Shown: piece after piece, positions 19,001-28,300 of the stretch | Layout: each line of letters opens with the position of its first letter | Position numbering within the stretch: position 1 is the first letter of the stretch | DNA from: Chitinophaga sancti | GTDB taxonomy: Bacteria; Bacteroidota; Bacteroidia; Chitinophagales; Chitinophagaceae | Reading direction: 5' to 3' | DNA: 64,000 nt | Assembly: GCF_034087045.1 (NCBI RefSeq) | Contig: NZ_CP139247.1 | Span: 8,256,844 to 8,320,843 of the forward strand | The notes under the pieces: model-generated | Databases searched by the model: none | Seen by the model: the letters and a program-made list of their open reading frames with translations, nothing else | What the model was told of the DNA's origin: nothing | Position numbers and translations under genes: made by a program

Positions 19001-19318
19001 TTCATCGAGCGAACCGATTTTTTCAGAGAGAATAACGTCGAGCGAGGGTCCATCACCTACAGTTACTTCCTGTGAAGTATAACCGACGAAAGAGAAAATG
19101 AGGACATCCCCTTTTTTAGCTTGTAATGTGTAATGTCCACCAGGGTCAGTGGCACCACCTCTGTTTGAACCTTTTACTGCTACAGTAACACCGGGCAAGG
19201 GATTGCCGGAGGATTTGTCAGTAACTTTACCAGTTATACGGGTTTGGGCTAGTACGTTACCGGCAAGCAGCAACAAGGCCCAGCACCATATAATGGTGCG
19301 GCATACATGTTTCTTCAT
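16073..19318 (-). CDS. SusC/RagA family TonB-linked outer membrane receptor
   Basis: 1081 residues. Signal peptide MKKHVCRTIIWCWALLLLAG ending near VLAQ; carboxypeptidase-regulatory-like domain (ITGKVTDKSSGNPLPGVTVA, residues about 27-110); SusC linker DEVVVTGYATQRKKDLTGAV; plug domain (VRIRGVNTFGNNTPLYVIDG, SIYGARAANGVIIITTKKGK); 22-strand barrel ending LIGVNVGF. No N-terminal STN domain, so it is not set up for anti-sigma signalling, and no sigma/anti-sigma genes adjoin. Translated with SusD (21-base gap). The long upstream region (19319-19771) may hold a 330-base leader. Confidence 0.95.
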   Translation of the reverse strand: MKKHVCRTIIWCWALLLLAGNVLAQTRITGKVTDKSSGNPLPGVTVAVKGSNRGGATDPGGHYTLQAKKGDVLIFSFVGYTSQEVTVGDGPSLDVILSEKIGSLDEVVVTGYATQRKKDLTGAVSVVNVAQITRQPTAQVSNQLQGQVSGIMVLGSGQPGEEPQVRIRGVNTFGNNTPLYVIDGVPTQNIVDINPNDVESMQVLKDAGSASIYGARAANGVIIITTKKGKPGKVRVTYDAYYGRQVPKGGNVWHLLNSQEQANLKWMALKNTDPNIVYNDGLYGSGATPVLPDYIAPGGLKEGDPGVDPSLYNVDPNYKNPSDLDNFYRITKANKQGTDWFHEIFKPAPITSHNVSVSGSSDQGSYFLSFYYFNQEGTLKNTYLKRYAIRSNSSFNVSQHIRIGENIEYSLIDNPQIDALTEGSGIGMAFREQPIIPVYDIKGNYGGSFSTNSAQLGNARNPVAIQDRIRNNKGLGSRLLGNMFLEADVLKVFTLRTSFGGEIFSSSTHTFTYPEYENTENNKTNSYTEGSSNGYNWTWTNTLTFRQKFGRHNITALIGSEAYDNHGRTLTGTTQNYFIFDPNFTNLSTGTGTQTTGSGTYSDGLFSLFGRVDYSYHDRYLLGAVIRRDGSSKFGANYRYGWFPAVSAGWRISQEAFLKDVSWLTDLKIRGGYGIMGNQLNVESSNAFTQYGLNKGSSFYDLNGTSSTLVSGFTKTHIGNPDAKWESNINSNIGIDASFFKGKVEVSADYYYKKVKDLLYKPEISATAGRTDPPTVNIAQMENHGIDLSITATGIHLTKELTFKANATFTTFKNKIVAISYDAPYFDQESRRFNGSFIIRNAVGQPVSSFFGYKTIGFWNEQDEITAANLEAQKATGNSNATYQTQAALGRFRYADINHDGQITEADRTFLGNPNPDFSYGLNLELDYKNFDFSIFLYGVQGNQIWNQVRWWTDYYANFAGAKSKTALYDSWRPDHHNATAPIQENDNSFSTNNVPNSYLVENGSYLRAKNMSLGYTFPASILKRVGIDRFRVYVQAANLFTITKYKGIDPEISGGSTNYGLDEGAYPNQRQYLIGVNVGF

Positions 19319-19662
19319 AACGTGAAACGTTGTTTTTTTTAGGTGAATGAATGGCCTGATCCTGGTCCTTTTGTTGAGAAAAAGACACAGCGATAAGAGC
19401 CGGTTACAGCATAATCCGGGTAATTAAAGAGGGTTTTGCAATAATGCCAGTCGGAGATACTAATTCTCTTCGCACTGCCCGCGAATGCAGTGGGAGGGTG
19501 TTACAATTCCGGTCAAGGTTTATTTTAATTGGGTATTTGCTACAGCACTATTTCAGGAGGGCACATTTGCACAGGCGTACAAACTACTACATACAGCTTG
19601 TTCTCATGTCATAACGTTGTTTAGAATAATAATCGTGGATATTAGACTTTGGTTACGTCTAC

Positions 19663-19693
19663 CAAATTAACACATTCATTTGTTTTATGCAAA
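19663..19693 (-). promoter_or_regulatory. candidate susC promoter
   Basis: On the minus strand TTTG (19690-19693) is followed after 20 bases by TAATTTG (19663-19669), one base short of the TAnnTTTG consensus. Spacing is right for a Bacteroidota housekeeping promoter. It would give a leader of about 335 bases. Confidence 0.35.
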
Positions 19694-19712
19694 GATTTTT
19701 TTTTAAACTAAA

Positions 19713-19752
19713 AAAAATAGGGCGTATCAAAAGACAGATACACCCTATTTTT
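19713..19752 (-). terminator. intrinsic terminator after MacB-type permease gene
   Basis: Sixteen-base stem 19713-19728 / 19737-19752 with one mismatch, eight-base loop, 19 bases after the stop codon at 19772, followed on the minus strand by more T. The plus strand also ends in T, so it may be bidirectional. Confidence 0.85.
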
Positions 19753-19771
19753 ATTAAACAGATTAATACAA

Positions 19772-22078
19772 TTACTCAGTGCGAAGACTCTTTACAGGAT
19801 TTATATTCGCCGTCTTTATTGCCCGCCATGCTACCGTCAACACTGTGATTATCATTGAAAACAAAATTGCCACAGCGAAAACAGTAATCCCCGGCTCCGT
19901 CCTGTACACAAAAGAATCCAGCCAGCGGTGCATCACCCACCAGCCTACCGGCGCAGCGACTACAAAACCAGCTATCAACAACAGGAAAAATTCTTTTCCA
20001 AACAACCACAATATATTTCCCAGCCCGGCACCCAATGTCTTCCGGATCCCCACTTCTTTCGTACGCTGTGCTGCCATAAAAGAAATCAACCCATACAAAC
20101 CAATACAACCAATCACCACCGAAATCAATGTAAATATGCGAACCAGCTCATAAATAATAAGGTCCTTCTGGTACAACCTCGACATGTCATCATCCAGGAA
20201 ACTGGATTGAAAAATATAAGCAGGATATACCTCCTTCCAGGCATTTTCGACAGCTGCCATCATCTGCGGTGCCCTTGCCATATTAATACTCACCGCACAA
20301 TTCTGATAGGTGTATATGAGGGTGGTGATCACCAGGGGCTCTATCGATTCGTGAAAAGAGCGGTAATGAAAATCTTTCACTACACCTACTACTGTACCCT
20401 TTGTCCCATTCACAGTTGCAGGATACCCGATTATTTCACGAGGTGAGCGAAATCCCAGTTTCTTTACTGCCGTTTCATTCACCACAAACTCTCTCATCGT
20501 ATCTGAAGCCGTTACATTTCTTCCAGCGATCAACTGCAATCCGAAAAAAGGAATATAATTCGCATCCGCCGTCTTATAAGCGACAGAAACATTCCTGTTG
20601 TTACAAACAATTCCTGTAGAAGGAGAATAATCTGCTGCCGGGGCTGTCCGGCAAAAAGTAAACCCACTAATGTCACCCAGCTTACCTGACAATGCATGCA
20701 CCTTTGCCGCATCATTGTCAGGTACCGGCAGCATCACGATGGCCGATCTGCGAAATCCCGGATCTGCTTCCTGTGTATACCTCATTTGATTGGCGATGAT
20801 AATGGTACAAATGATCAGCAATTGTGAAATAGCAAATTGTACAATCACTAATCCCCTTCTGAAAGAAAATCCACGGGCCGCCTTTTTTTGCTGTAATGCC
20901 ACTACCGGCCTTAACCCTGAAATAATCAGTCCCGGGTACATGCCGGACAATAATACGATGCTTATAAAAAGCACGATTAAAAAACTCCAGCCACGCACAT
21001 TCCACCAGCTTATCGTCGTGTGCAACAGGTTGTTTAAAAAAGGTAATCCCAGCCATGCCAGCATCACACCCGCTACCATGGCTGCTATTGTCAATAGCGC
21101 TGTTTCAGTAATGAACTGCATAAACAGCTGCCAACGGAAACTACCTAGTGCTTTTCTGACACCAATCTCTTTGGAACGGCTCCAGGCCTGCGCTATAGAC
21201 AGGTTTATAAAATTGATACAGGTAGTAATGATCAATAAAAACCCTATACAGGATATCATCCACAAGGTGCTTTTCCGAATCACCCCATCCAGTGTTGTAT
21301 TAAAGTGAATGTCTCCCAAAGGTTGAGTGACAAAGGCAAAAAAACTATCTTCATTCCCATATGCTTTTTTAGCAAGATCTTTCAATGTCTGGTCTGCCAC
21401 AGCTTGAGTAATACCGGGCTTCAGCCTGATAAAACATTGCACCGATTTATTTACACTCATCCACCAGTCTTCTACCATCCACTGTTGATAGTCCTTCAAT
21501 TTGTCAAATGGGAAAAAGATCTCCTGCCGCAGGTCTGTATTTGCAGGCAGGTCTTTCAATACGCCACTGATCTGAAAACGCATGGTATCATCCAGCAAAA
21601 AACTTTGTCCTACCGGGTCCTGCTTACCAAAATATTTATGCGCGATCCTTTCGGTAATGACCACGCCATGGGTATTGCCGTTTAATAACGGAAAGTTGAA
21701 CATCTCGAAATAAGCAGGATCAGTGAAAGCGATGTCTTCCAGGAAATTCTGACCACGCGTCACCGCTATGCGTTTTTTACTTAACATGTCCAGGTGTGTC
21801 ACCTGCTCTGCAATACCATAATCATTTTTGAAACGATCAGGCAACGGGCCAGGTACTCCTGTATTGACCGACGCCTGTTCATCCATATGAAATTTCGAAA
21901 TGATCCGGTAGATCTGCTCTTTGTGCAAATGAAAATTGTCAGTACGCAGGTGATAAGTTACGGTGGCATAGATAAGAATAATGCAGGCTATGCCAATAGC
22001 CAGGCCCGTAATATTAATGAACGCATACGCTTTGCGGTGTTGCAAACTGCGAATGGCTGTGTGCAGGTAGTTGCTCAT
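19772..22078 (-). CDS. ABC transporter permease, MacB/FtsX type
   Basis: 768 residues from ATG 22078 (MSNYLHTAIRSLQHRKAYAF); the in-frame stretch back to 22195 lacks conserved sequence. Architecture: N-terminal membrane span (FINITGLAIGIACIILIYAT), a periplasmic MacB_PCD domain, an FtsX block of three spans (SKEIGVRKALGSFRWQLFMQ), a second span and periplasmic domain, and a C-terminal FtsX block with TKEVGIRKTLGAGLGNILWL. This double FtsX layout of about 790 aa is common in Bacteroidota. The partner ATPase is not adjacent. Likely acts in export or mechanotransmission across the envelope; substrate unknown. Confidence 0.9.
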   Translation of the reverse strand: MSNYLHTAIRSLQHRKAYAFINITGLAIGIACIILIYATVTYHLRTDNFHLHKEQIYRIISKFHMDEQASVNTGVPGPLPDRFKNDYGIAEQVTHLDMLSKKRIAVTRGQNFLEDIAFTDPAYFEMFNFPLLNGNTHGVVITERIAHKYFGKQDPVGQSFLLDDTMRFQISGVLKDLPANTDLRQEIFFPFDKLKDYQQWMVEDWWMSVNKSVQCFIRLKPGITQAVADQTLKDLAKKAYGNEDSFFAFVTQPLGDIHFNTTLDGVIRKSTLWMISCIGFLLIITTCINFINLSIAQAWSRSKEIGVRKALGSFRWQLFMQFITETALLTIAAMVAGVMLAWLGLPFLNNLLHTTISWWNVRGWSFLIVLFISIVLLSGMYPGLIISGLRPVVALQQKKAARGFSFRRGLVIVQFAISQLLIICTIIIANQMRYTQEADPGFRRSAIVMLPVPDNDAAKVHALSGKLGDISGFTFCRTAPAADYSPSTGIVCNNRNVSVAYKTADANYIPFFGLQLIAGRNVTASDTMREFVVNETAVKKLGFRSPREIIGYPATVNGTKGTVVGVVKDFHYRSFHESIEPLVITTLIYTYQNCAVSINMARAPQMMAAVENAWKEVYPAYIFQSSFLDDDMSRLYQKDLIIYELVRIFTLISVVIGCIGLYGLISFMAAQRTKEVGIRKTLGAGLGNILWLFGKEFFLLLIAGFVVAAPVGWWVMHRWLDSFVYRTEPGITVFAVAILFSMIITVLTVAWRAIKTANINPVKSLRTE

Positions 22079-22216
22079 GGTCTTTGCAGGCCGGAAAAGT
22101 ATGCCAACAATAAAATAATTGATTATCAATATGTTTACTGATGTAATAGTGTTCATTTCAGCACAGTAGCTGCCCGCAAATGACACATCGCCCATTTGCT
22201 GGAATACCCCCCTTTT

Positions 22217-22828
22217 TTACAACGCTTCTTCAATCGTTTTCACAGCACGTCCGCGTTCCAGTTCATTATGTTCCTGCCATTGCTCCTGTTGCTGCTGAAT
22301 CAGTTTTTCACCCTGCCATGCCTGCACTTTTGCTTCCAGCCTTTTCAAACAAAGCTGTTTATTCTCCCATTGAGAACGGCTATCCATCGCCAGCACCTGT
22401 ATGCCAGAAGGAATGTGTGTACCACGCACTGCAGTTTCCACCTTATTCACATGCTGCCCTCCAGGACCTGATGCTCTGCATGTTTCCATTCTCACATCCG
22501 CCATTTTAAACTGCAGCTGTTTCGCAACATCGAAAAATGCCACTCCTACAAACCAGTTCTTTCGCTTGTGAAACTTTCTATATGGACTACGGGCAATCCA
22601 TTGAACTGTGCCTGCCCATTCTTTTGATAAGTTGTCAATATCGCCACTTACTGACAACAATGTGGATAAGAAGGTGCCTTTCAGGTCACCCGGTGTACTA
22701 TCCAGTAATTCTATTGCAATGCCTCCTTTACGACATTGTGCAAATAACTTTTCAGTTACTTTGGCCACCACCCTGCTACATTCCGCTGGTCCTTTGCCAG
22801 CAGTTATTTGTATGATAGCTTTGTCCAT
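22217..22828 (-). CDS. prfH: peptide chain release factor-like protein PrfH
   Basis: 203 residues, half the length of RF1/RF2, lacking the stop-codon-reading domain but keeping the catalytic domain with GGQ at residues 123-125 in ASGPGGQHVNKVE and the basic C-terminal tail (RSQWENKQLCLKRLEAK). PrfH hydrolyses peptidyl-tRNA on ribosomes damaged at the decoding centre. It starts 3 bases after the rtcB stop, the classical RtcB-PrfH arrangement: PrfH frees the stalled ribosome, then RtcB religates the cut 16S rRNA. Family call is firm; the role here follows from published work on the E. coli pair. Confidence 0.93.
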   Translation of the reverse strand: MDKAIIQITAGKGPAECSRVVAKVTEKLFAQCRKGGIAIELLDSTPGDLKGTFLSTLLSVSGDIDNLSKEWAGTVQWIARSPYRKFHKRKNWFVGVAFFDVAKQLQFKMADVRMETCRASGPGGQHVNKVETAVRGTHIPSGIQVLAMDSRSQWENKQLCLKRLEAKVQAWQGEKLIQQQQEQWQEHNELERGRAVKTIEEAL

Positions 22829-22831
22829 TAC

Positions 22832-24232
22832 TTATTCTTTATACATTCTTACAATACGGGGAACGAATCTTCCCTCAATGTTTACCAACTCCTGCTGCGC
22901 ATCTATCACTCGTTCAATGTCTTTGTATGCCAGCGGATTTTCTTCTACGCTACCACCGATGAGTGTAACATTGGCATCGGCCAACATCTTCTTCAGTGCA
23001 GACATCGTCACATTTTCTTTTGCGCGTGTACGACTCATGGCCCTGCCTGCACCATGTGAGGCAGAGTACAAAGATGCCGGTACACCTTTGCCTGATACCA
23101 GGTAAGCTGCTGTCGTCATACTACCCGGAATGATGCCTAACTCACCTGCATGCGCAGGCGTCGCACCTTTACGGTGAATGATCGCTTTGCGACCATCTGC
23201 CAACGTATCTTCCCATGCAAAGTTGTGGTGGTTCTCAATCGTAGCCAGTGATTGCAAACCCGTTTCTTTCAGCAGGTTTGCATGAATCCTGTCATGACAT
23301 GCTTTGGCATATTCACCTGCCAGCTGCATACTCATCCAGTACTCCTGTCCTGCCTGTGTATCGAGATCTAACCACGCCAGTTGTTGTGCCTCTCTGGGCA
23401 ACTTGCAGGTATTCATCGCGATCTTTGTATAATGCTGCGCAATAGCAGCACCTAAACCCCTGCTACCTGAGTGTGATAAGAGGGCGAGATACTCACCTGC
23501 TGCAATGCCTAAAGCATTGTCTTCATTCAATGTAATCAGGCCAAATTCTACAAAGTGATTCCCGGTACCTGATGTACCTAATTGCCTGGCTGCTTTTGAC
23601 TGCAACCTTCTTAACAAATCAGTTGCTTTGAATGTAGCATGATCCAGTACTGCATGTTCCTGCTCCATATCTAATCCACCTTCCAATCCAAAATGCGTGA
23701 AGTTTTTCAACGCAGTTTTTAACTGGAAAGAATATCGCTTCAGAAAACTCTCGCCTGTATCTAAGATAGAGAGGGCCATTCTGCACCCGATATCCACACC
23801 TACTGCATAAGGAATCACCGCTTTGTGCGTAGCGAGCACGCCACCAATTGGCAAACCATACCCGGTATGTGCATCAGGCATCAAAGCGCCCTGCACAGCA
23901 ACTGGCAGCGTCATCGCTATCTCCATTTGCCTTCTGGCACCGGCTTCTATTTCTTTGGCGCCATACACTTTTACATCACCTGTTGTTTCCAGTAAGGAAT
24001 GTGCACGGAAAGGTTTTACTACTACTTCTTCAAGGAAGGTAGCAGCTATTTTTCCCAGTACTTCATCATTACGATAAGTAGTGGGATTGTCTTTAATATC
24101 ATTCAATAAAGAGATCGCTTCTTCTTTTGTATGATGCTTAAAGTGTTTAGAGAATATATTAATCACAAGGCTCCGGGCACGATCGTCTGTATAGCCGATC
24201 CTGCTGAGCTCTTTTGCTTTTAAATTGCTCAT
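22832..24232 (-). CDS. rtcB: RNA-splicing ligase RtcB, PrfH-linked type
   Basis: 466 residues from ATG 24232 (MSNLKAKELSRIGY). All hallmarks of RtcB are seen: metal cysteine C150 in VGVDIGCRMALS, GTGNHFVEFG (H226), LLSHSGSRGLG (H254), ENHHNFAWE, HRKGATPAHAGELGIIPGSM, and the guanylated histidine H393 in SASHGAGRAMSR. It joins RNA ends carrying 2',3'-cyclic or 3'-phosphate to 5'-OH ends with GTP and Mn2+. Coupling with prfH indicates repair of ribosomes cut by decoding-centre ribotoxins rather than tRNA splicing. A consensus -7 box lies at 24405-24412, giving a leader of roughly 165 bases. Confidence 0.94.
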   Translation of the reverse strand: MSNLKAKELSRIGYTDDRARSLVINIFSKHFKHHTKEEAISLLNDIKDNPTTYRNDEVLGKIAATFLEEVVVKPFRAHSLLETTGDVKVYGAKEIEAGARRQMEIAMTLPVAVQGALMPDAHTGYGLPIGGVLATHKAVIPYAVGVDIGCRMALSILDTGESFLKRYSFQLKTALKNFTHFGLEGGLDMEQEHAVLDHATFKATDLLRRLQSKAARQLGTSGTGNHFVEFGLITLNEDNALGIAAGEYLALLSHSGSRGLGAAIAQHYTKIAMNTCKLPREAQQLAWLDLDTQAGQEYWMSMQLAGEYAKACHDRIHANLLKETGLQSLATIENHHNFAWEDTLADGRKAIIHRKGATPAHAGELGIIPGSMTTAAYLVSGKGVPASLYSASHGAGRAMSRTRAKENVTMSALKKMLADANVTLIGGSVEENPLAYKDIERVIDAQQELVNIEGRFVPRIVRMYKE

Positions 24233-24404
24233 AAGAATGCTTCGTGCAGGCATAGCAATGCCGCAACTAAATTTTTAATCAGGAAAAATTAATTGGAAAC
24301 GGGGTGTCCTGCCGGACTATGCGGCAAGATCGATGGGTGATATGTGGGTACGGTTCAGCATGATTCCTTGTGTTTTAAAAAGTGATGAAATAAGGAATTC
24401 GGGG

Positions 24405-24412
24405 CAAAGGTA
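24405..24412 (-). promoter_or_regulatory. candidate -7 element for rtcB-prfH
   Basis: TACCTTTG on the minus strand, a perfect TAnnTTTG. No -33 TTTG at the right distance. The resulting leader to 24232 contains a small GC-rich hairpin (TGCCG...CGGCA). Confidence 0.35.
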
Positions 24413-24460
24413 TATTTTTTTTATATATTGGTGAAATATTCTACAACATCAGGTCTCTTT

Positions 24461-24841
24461 ATGAAATTATTCAACATTATATGGTGCATCCTTTTCATCA
24501 TTTTCGCAGGATTGCAATACAACGATCCGGATCCATATATCTGGATGCCTATCTATTTGTACGGAGCGGCATGCTGTGCATTGGCTGCCATGGGCAAATT
24601 TTATAGAAAAGCATATGTAGCAGGTAGTCTGGTATACCTGTGTTATGCAGTATATAAATTCTTTGATCAGAATGGCGTATGGGATTGGGCGACCAAACAT
24701 CATGGGGAGAACATTGCAGAGACTATGAAAGCCTCGCAGCCATGGATTGAAGAAACCAGGGAGTTCTTTGGCCTGTTCATCCTGATCGCTGTTCTAATGA
24801 TCGATTATATTTATGCCGGACGTAAAAAAGCGGGAAAATAA
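24461..24841 (+). CDS. transmembrane 220 family protein
   Basis: 126 residues from ATG 24461 (MKLFNIIWCILFIIFAGLQY); an in-frame TTG at 24428 is less likely. Four predicted membrane helices and the family signature AGLQYNDPDPYIWMPIY right after the first helix, with EFFGLFILIAVLMIDY at the end. Matches the TMEM220 family, found in Bacteroidota and animals, with no known function. Divergent from rtcB. Confidence 0.85.
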   Translation: MKLFNIIWCILFIIFAGLQYNDPDPYIWMPIYLYGAACCALAAMGKFYRKAYVAGSLVYLCYAVYKFFDQNGVWDWATKHHGENIAETMKASQPWIEETREFFGLFILIAVLMIDYIYAGRKKAGK

Positions 24842-24941
24842 GGGGAATAATCTTTATCTTCAGTAGGAGTAAGTTTTTCTGATAACCCACATCCTGCTCA
24901 TGAGAAGATTGATCCCAAAACACCTGCACTCCTCATAATAT

Positions 24942-25253
24942 ATGTCCGGTTTTTCCATTTTGCCTGTTCGTTATTCTAAAATCGTGGCCGCTGCTGAGTC
25001 TATTACCTGGCCTGTTTCAGGTGTTAGCGAGAGTTCATTAGGTATGGTTGATTATTGTATCACCGCCCACGATCATATTCCTGTTTCAATTCAGTTTAGT
25101 CTGGGTGCTGCTGTGTATGGGCCTTATTATTTCAGTGATGAAGGGGAGGGTGAGTTTGTGGCTGTTGGAATGAAGGCGGAGCTTGATATATCAGGCGTAA
25201 TCCTGAGAATCGGCGAGTGGTATACGATTGAGATTGTAAGTATTTTTGCTTAA
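24942..25253 (+). CDS. hypothetical protein, 103 aa
   Basis: I do not recognise a family. The 103 residues have no signal peptide or membrane span; the pattern of alternating hydrophobic and polar residues (SIQFSLGAAVYGPYYFSD, AELDISGVILRIGEWYTIEIVS) suggests an all-beta fold. The codon use and length look coding, and the gene is followed directly by a very strong terminator whose stem begins at the stop codon, which supports it being transcribed. It stands alone between the TMEM220 gene and the convergent ThuA cluster. Confidence 0.6.
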   Translation: MSGFSILPVRYSKIVAAAESITWPVSGVSESSLGMVDYCITAHDHIPVSIQFSLGAAVYGPYYFSDEGEGEFVAVGMKAELDISGVILRIGEWYTIEIVSIFA

Positions 25254-25295
25254 AAAGCAACGGCCTGCGGTGATCACCGCAGGCCGTTGCTTTTT
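25252..25295. terminator. bidirectional intrinsic terminator
   Basis: Perfect 22-base inverted repeat, 25252-25273 against 25274-25295, with A residues on one side and T on the other, between convergent genes. It overlaps the stop codon of the plus-strand gene and lies 22 bases past the ThuA-dehydrogenase stop. Confidence 0.92.
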
Positions 25296-25331
25296 ATTTC
25301 GATAATAAGTTGCTATTTATTTCGATAATAA
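25295..25331. repeat. 14-bp direct repeat duplicating a gene end
   Basis: TATTTCGATAATAA occurs at 25295-25308 and 25318-25331, 23 bases apart. The second copy holds the last codons (L-L-S-K) and stop of the minus-strand ThuA-dehydrogenase gene; the first copy is a duplicate of that gene end beyond the stop. Confidence 0.8.
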
Positions 25332-28300
25332 TTCAAATCTACTAATCCCCAACGACGTCTTCTCCCCTGCATCTACCGCCGTAATCTTTATATACAGATG
25401 ATGCAACTTGCCATCAGCTACCGGTGCAAAGTTGATCGTAGCTGTATTAGGTGCTTTTACTTTAGCACCCGGCCCTATTACCACCTCGCCTAACTTAGTA
25501 CCACTCTCTTTATCCAGGAACAACTGCACATTATATCCATACTGCAAAGACTCCTGTGAATAGTAGCTGATTCCCACACCCGTTACACCCGTCAGATCCA
25601 GGTTATTATAACTTACCCAGCTGTTCGCGGTAGGGATCAGGAACTTGATGTCATTTGCTTCAAACGTAGTTACACCAAAAGACTGATCATAATTAGCAGC
25701 TACCAGTTTAGGGCTCTTCAGCATGGCTGTAGCCGTACCCGTTAGCGGACGAATATTTGGACCTCCCTGGTCTGTATAACTGGCTACCAGGTACAACACA
25801 CCATTATCATTCTCCGGCTTACCTGCTGTTGGAGACACAGTTCCTTTCTGTGGCAACGAAGCGGGTGCTTTGTTATCTCCACTCTGCGACATCACATAAT
25901 CTGCCAGTTGATGCGCTTCTCCTGATGTGAGTGTTGGATGCGCAGACATCGCCGTTTCGCCCCATACGCCACCACCACCTTTGATGATCTTATTCGCCAG
26001 ATAATCTTTCGCATTCGGATCCTCTTTATATTTCTCTGCTACCTGCTTAAAGGATGGACCGATCGATTTTTCATCCAGCTTATGACAGGTCTTACAATCG
26101 CCTGATTCAAACAGGTTCTTACCTGCTATCACCCCTGTGATGATCTGATGCCCCTGCTGAGGAATCGCCGCCTGATCGCTACCTTCCATATATTCTGCAT
26201 GGATGTACATGTTCTCAGGTTTGATATTGTTAGCATCTTCCTTATCACTTACCTGTACATCATAAGCTACCTGTTTGCCTGAGAAGTAGAAAGTTTTATT
26301 ACCCGTGATATTGATCTTTACTTCCGGGGTCTCATTACCTGCGTACAACGCAATGCCTTCACTACGGGTACTGGTACCTTTATCATCCAGCACTTCTACT
26401 GATACTGCATATTCACCAGCTACAGCATACGTTACTTCTGTTTCCGGTTCTTTCGTTTCTTTTTTATTACCATTACCCAGGTACCAGATGTAAGTAAGCG
26501 GATCATGGTCAGGATCAGAAGATCCTTTCGCAGTCAGTTTCACTTTGAATGGTAAACCACCAGACAGTTTGTTCGCCTGGATCTTCGCTACTGGCGCACG
26601 GTTGCCACCATTAAAGTCAATTCTTGCCAACCCTGCATCTTTGTTCTTACTAAACCAGCCATTACCATATTCCAATACATACAGTCGGCCATCAGGTCCC
26701 ATTTCCATATCAATGATCGCATTGAATTTGGTATGCGGCATGAATGGTTCTGTCTTGGAAAGATTGCCATCTTTATCAAAAGTCACCGCTTTGATCCAGC
26801 CTCTTACCCAATCGTAAATAAAGAACTTACCACTGTAGTAATCAGGGAAACGTGTCTCCTGAGGGTAATACTCATTGTAAAACACAGGTCCTGCCATGGC
26901 ATTACGCCCACCACTACCCATAGATGGGAAGTCAGGAGATTTATCGTACGGATACCAGATCATTGCTGGTGTAGCAGGTGGTAAATCTCTGATACCGGTA
27001 TTATTACGTGAATCATTCACAGGTTTTGCAGGATCAAATGCAGCACCTGCTTTTCCTGTTTCGTAATCGTAGCGATGGTAAGCATAGTTATTACCCACGA
27101 ACATCGGGTAACCATAGTTACCCGGCTTCTTCGCCTGGTTAATTTCATCATACCCTCTTGGACCACGCTCCGGATCATCGTTGTTTGCATCAGGTCCTAC
27201 TTCACCCCAATACACATACCCCGTTTTACGATCCACAGAAATACGGTAAGGGTTACGGGTACCCATTGCATAAATTTCAGGACGGGTCTTTGGTGTTCCC
27301 TTCTTAAAGAGGTTTCCTTCAGGAATGGAATAAGTACCATCCGGATTGATCTTCAAACGAAGGATCTTTCCTCTCAGATCATTTGTATTGGCTGATGTAC
27401 GACGGCCATCATAATTCAGGTGACCCGGCCGATCATCCAACGGCCCATATCCTTTTGATACATACTGCTGGCCTGGTTCATCGAATGGTGTGGAGTTATC
27501 ACCTGTGGACAGGTACAGTAAATGATCAGGGCCAAAGGCGATAGAACCACCTGTATGACAACAGATATTACGCTGTGAGTACAGCTGCAACACAATCTTC
27601 TCCGAAGTCGAATCGATCTGACCGTTTTCAAATGTAAAACGACTCAACCTGTTCACTGAGGTGTCAACAGGGGAGTAATAAATATATACATAATGGTTAG
27701 TAGCAAAATCAGGATCCGCACTGATACCCAGTACCCCTTCTTCTGCGTTCACATTCGGTACTTCTGTTTTGTAGTACACCCTTAAATAACCAGCCTGCGT
27801 CAACTTATGCGCCTGCTGATTAAAGTACATGATCTCACCTCTGCGCTGTGCAATGAGGATATTCAGATCAGGCAGAATCGTCATCTCAGTAGGTTCGAAG
27901 AACTCACCGGATACCAGGGTATTCTTGGTAAAGCGATCTTCTTCCGGCACTCTCAGGGTAGTGGCCAGGTTATAATCCAGTACCTGATTTTTGCCAATGG
28001 CATATTTAATACCACTCAGCAACAATTTCAGCACATTCTCTTCTTTATAAGCAGCGTCTGTATGCCCGAGTTCTGTGTAGAACGCACGGCCACCGTCATA
28101 ATCGTGGAACCAGCTTATAGGATGATTGTCTCCATTCTTCCCCCCTTCATACGTCTTCTCATCCACCGTCATAATAACTTTGATATTGGGACTGATCTTT
28201 TTGAAGTTATACCATTCGTCTTCATGTTCCCATTTATCGGGCAACTGACCAAAGGACTTATCTTTTACAATCAGTGTGGCTTTGTGTGTACCAGCAGGAT

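Larger units (their letters stand above)
19319..19771. other. upstream region of susC and end of the MacB-type permease gene
   Basis: Contains the terminator at 19713-19752, a candidate minus-strand promoter at 19663-19693, and a probable long 5' leader of susC with a small GC-rich hairpin (19473-19478 / 19487-19492). No credible ORF on either strand. Confidence 0.5.

Noticed and set aside
22079..22195. Longer N-terminus of the MacB-type permease
   Set aside because: MacB-type permeases start just before the first membrane helix (MSNYLHTAIRSL); the extra codons look intergenic.
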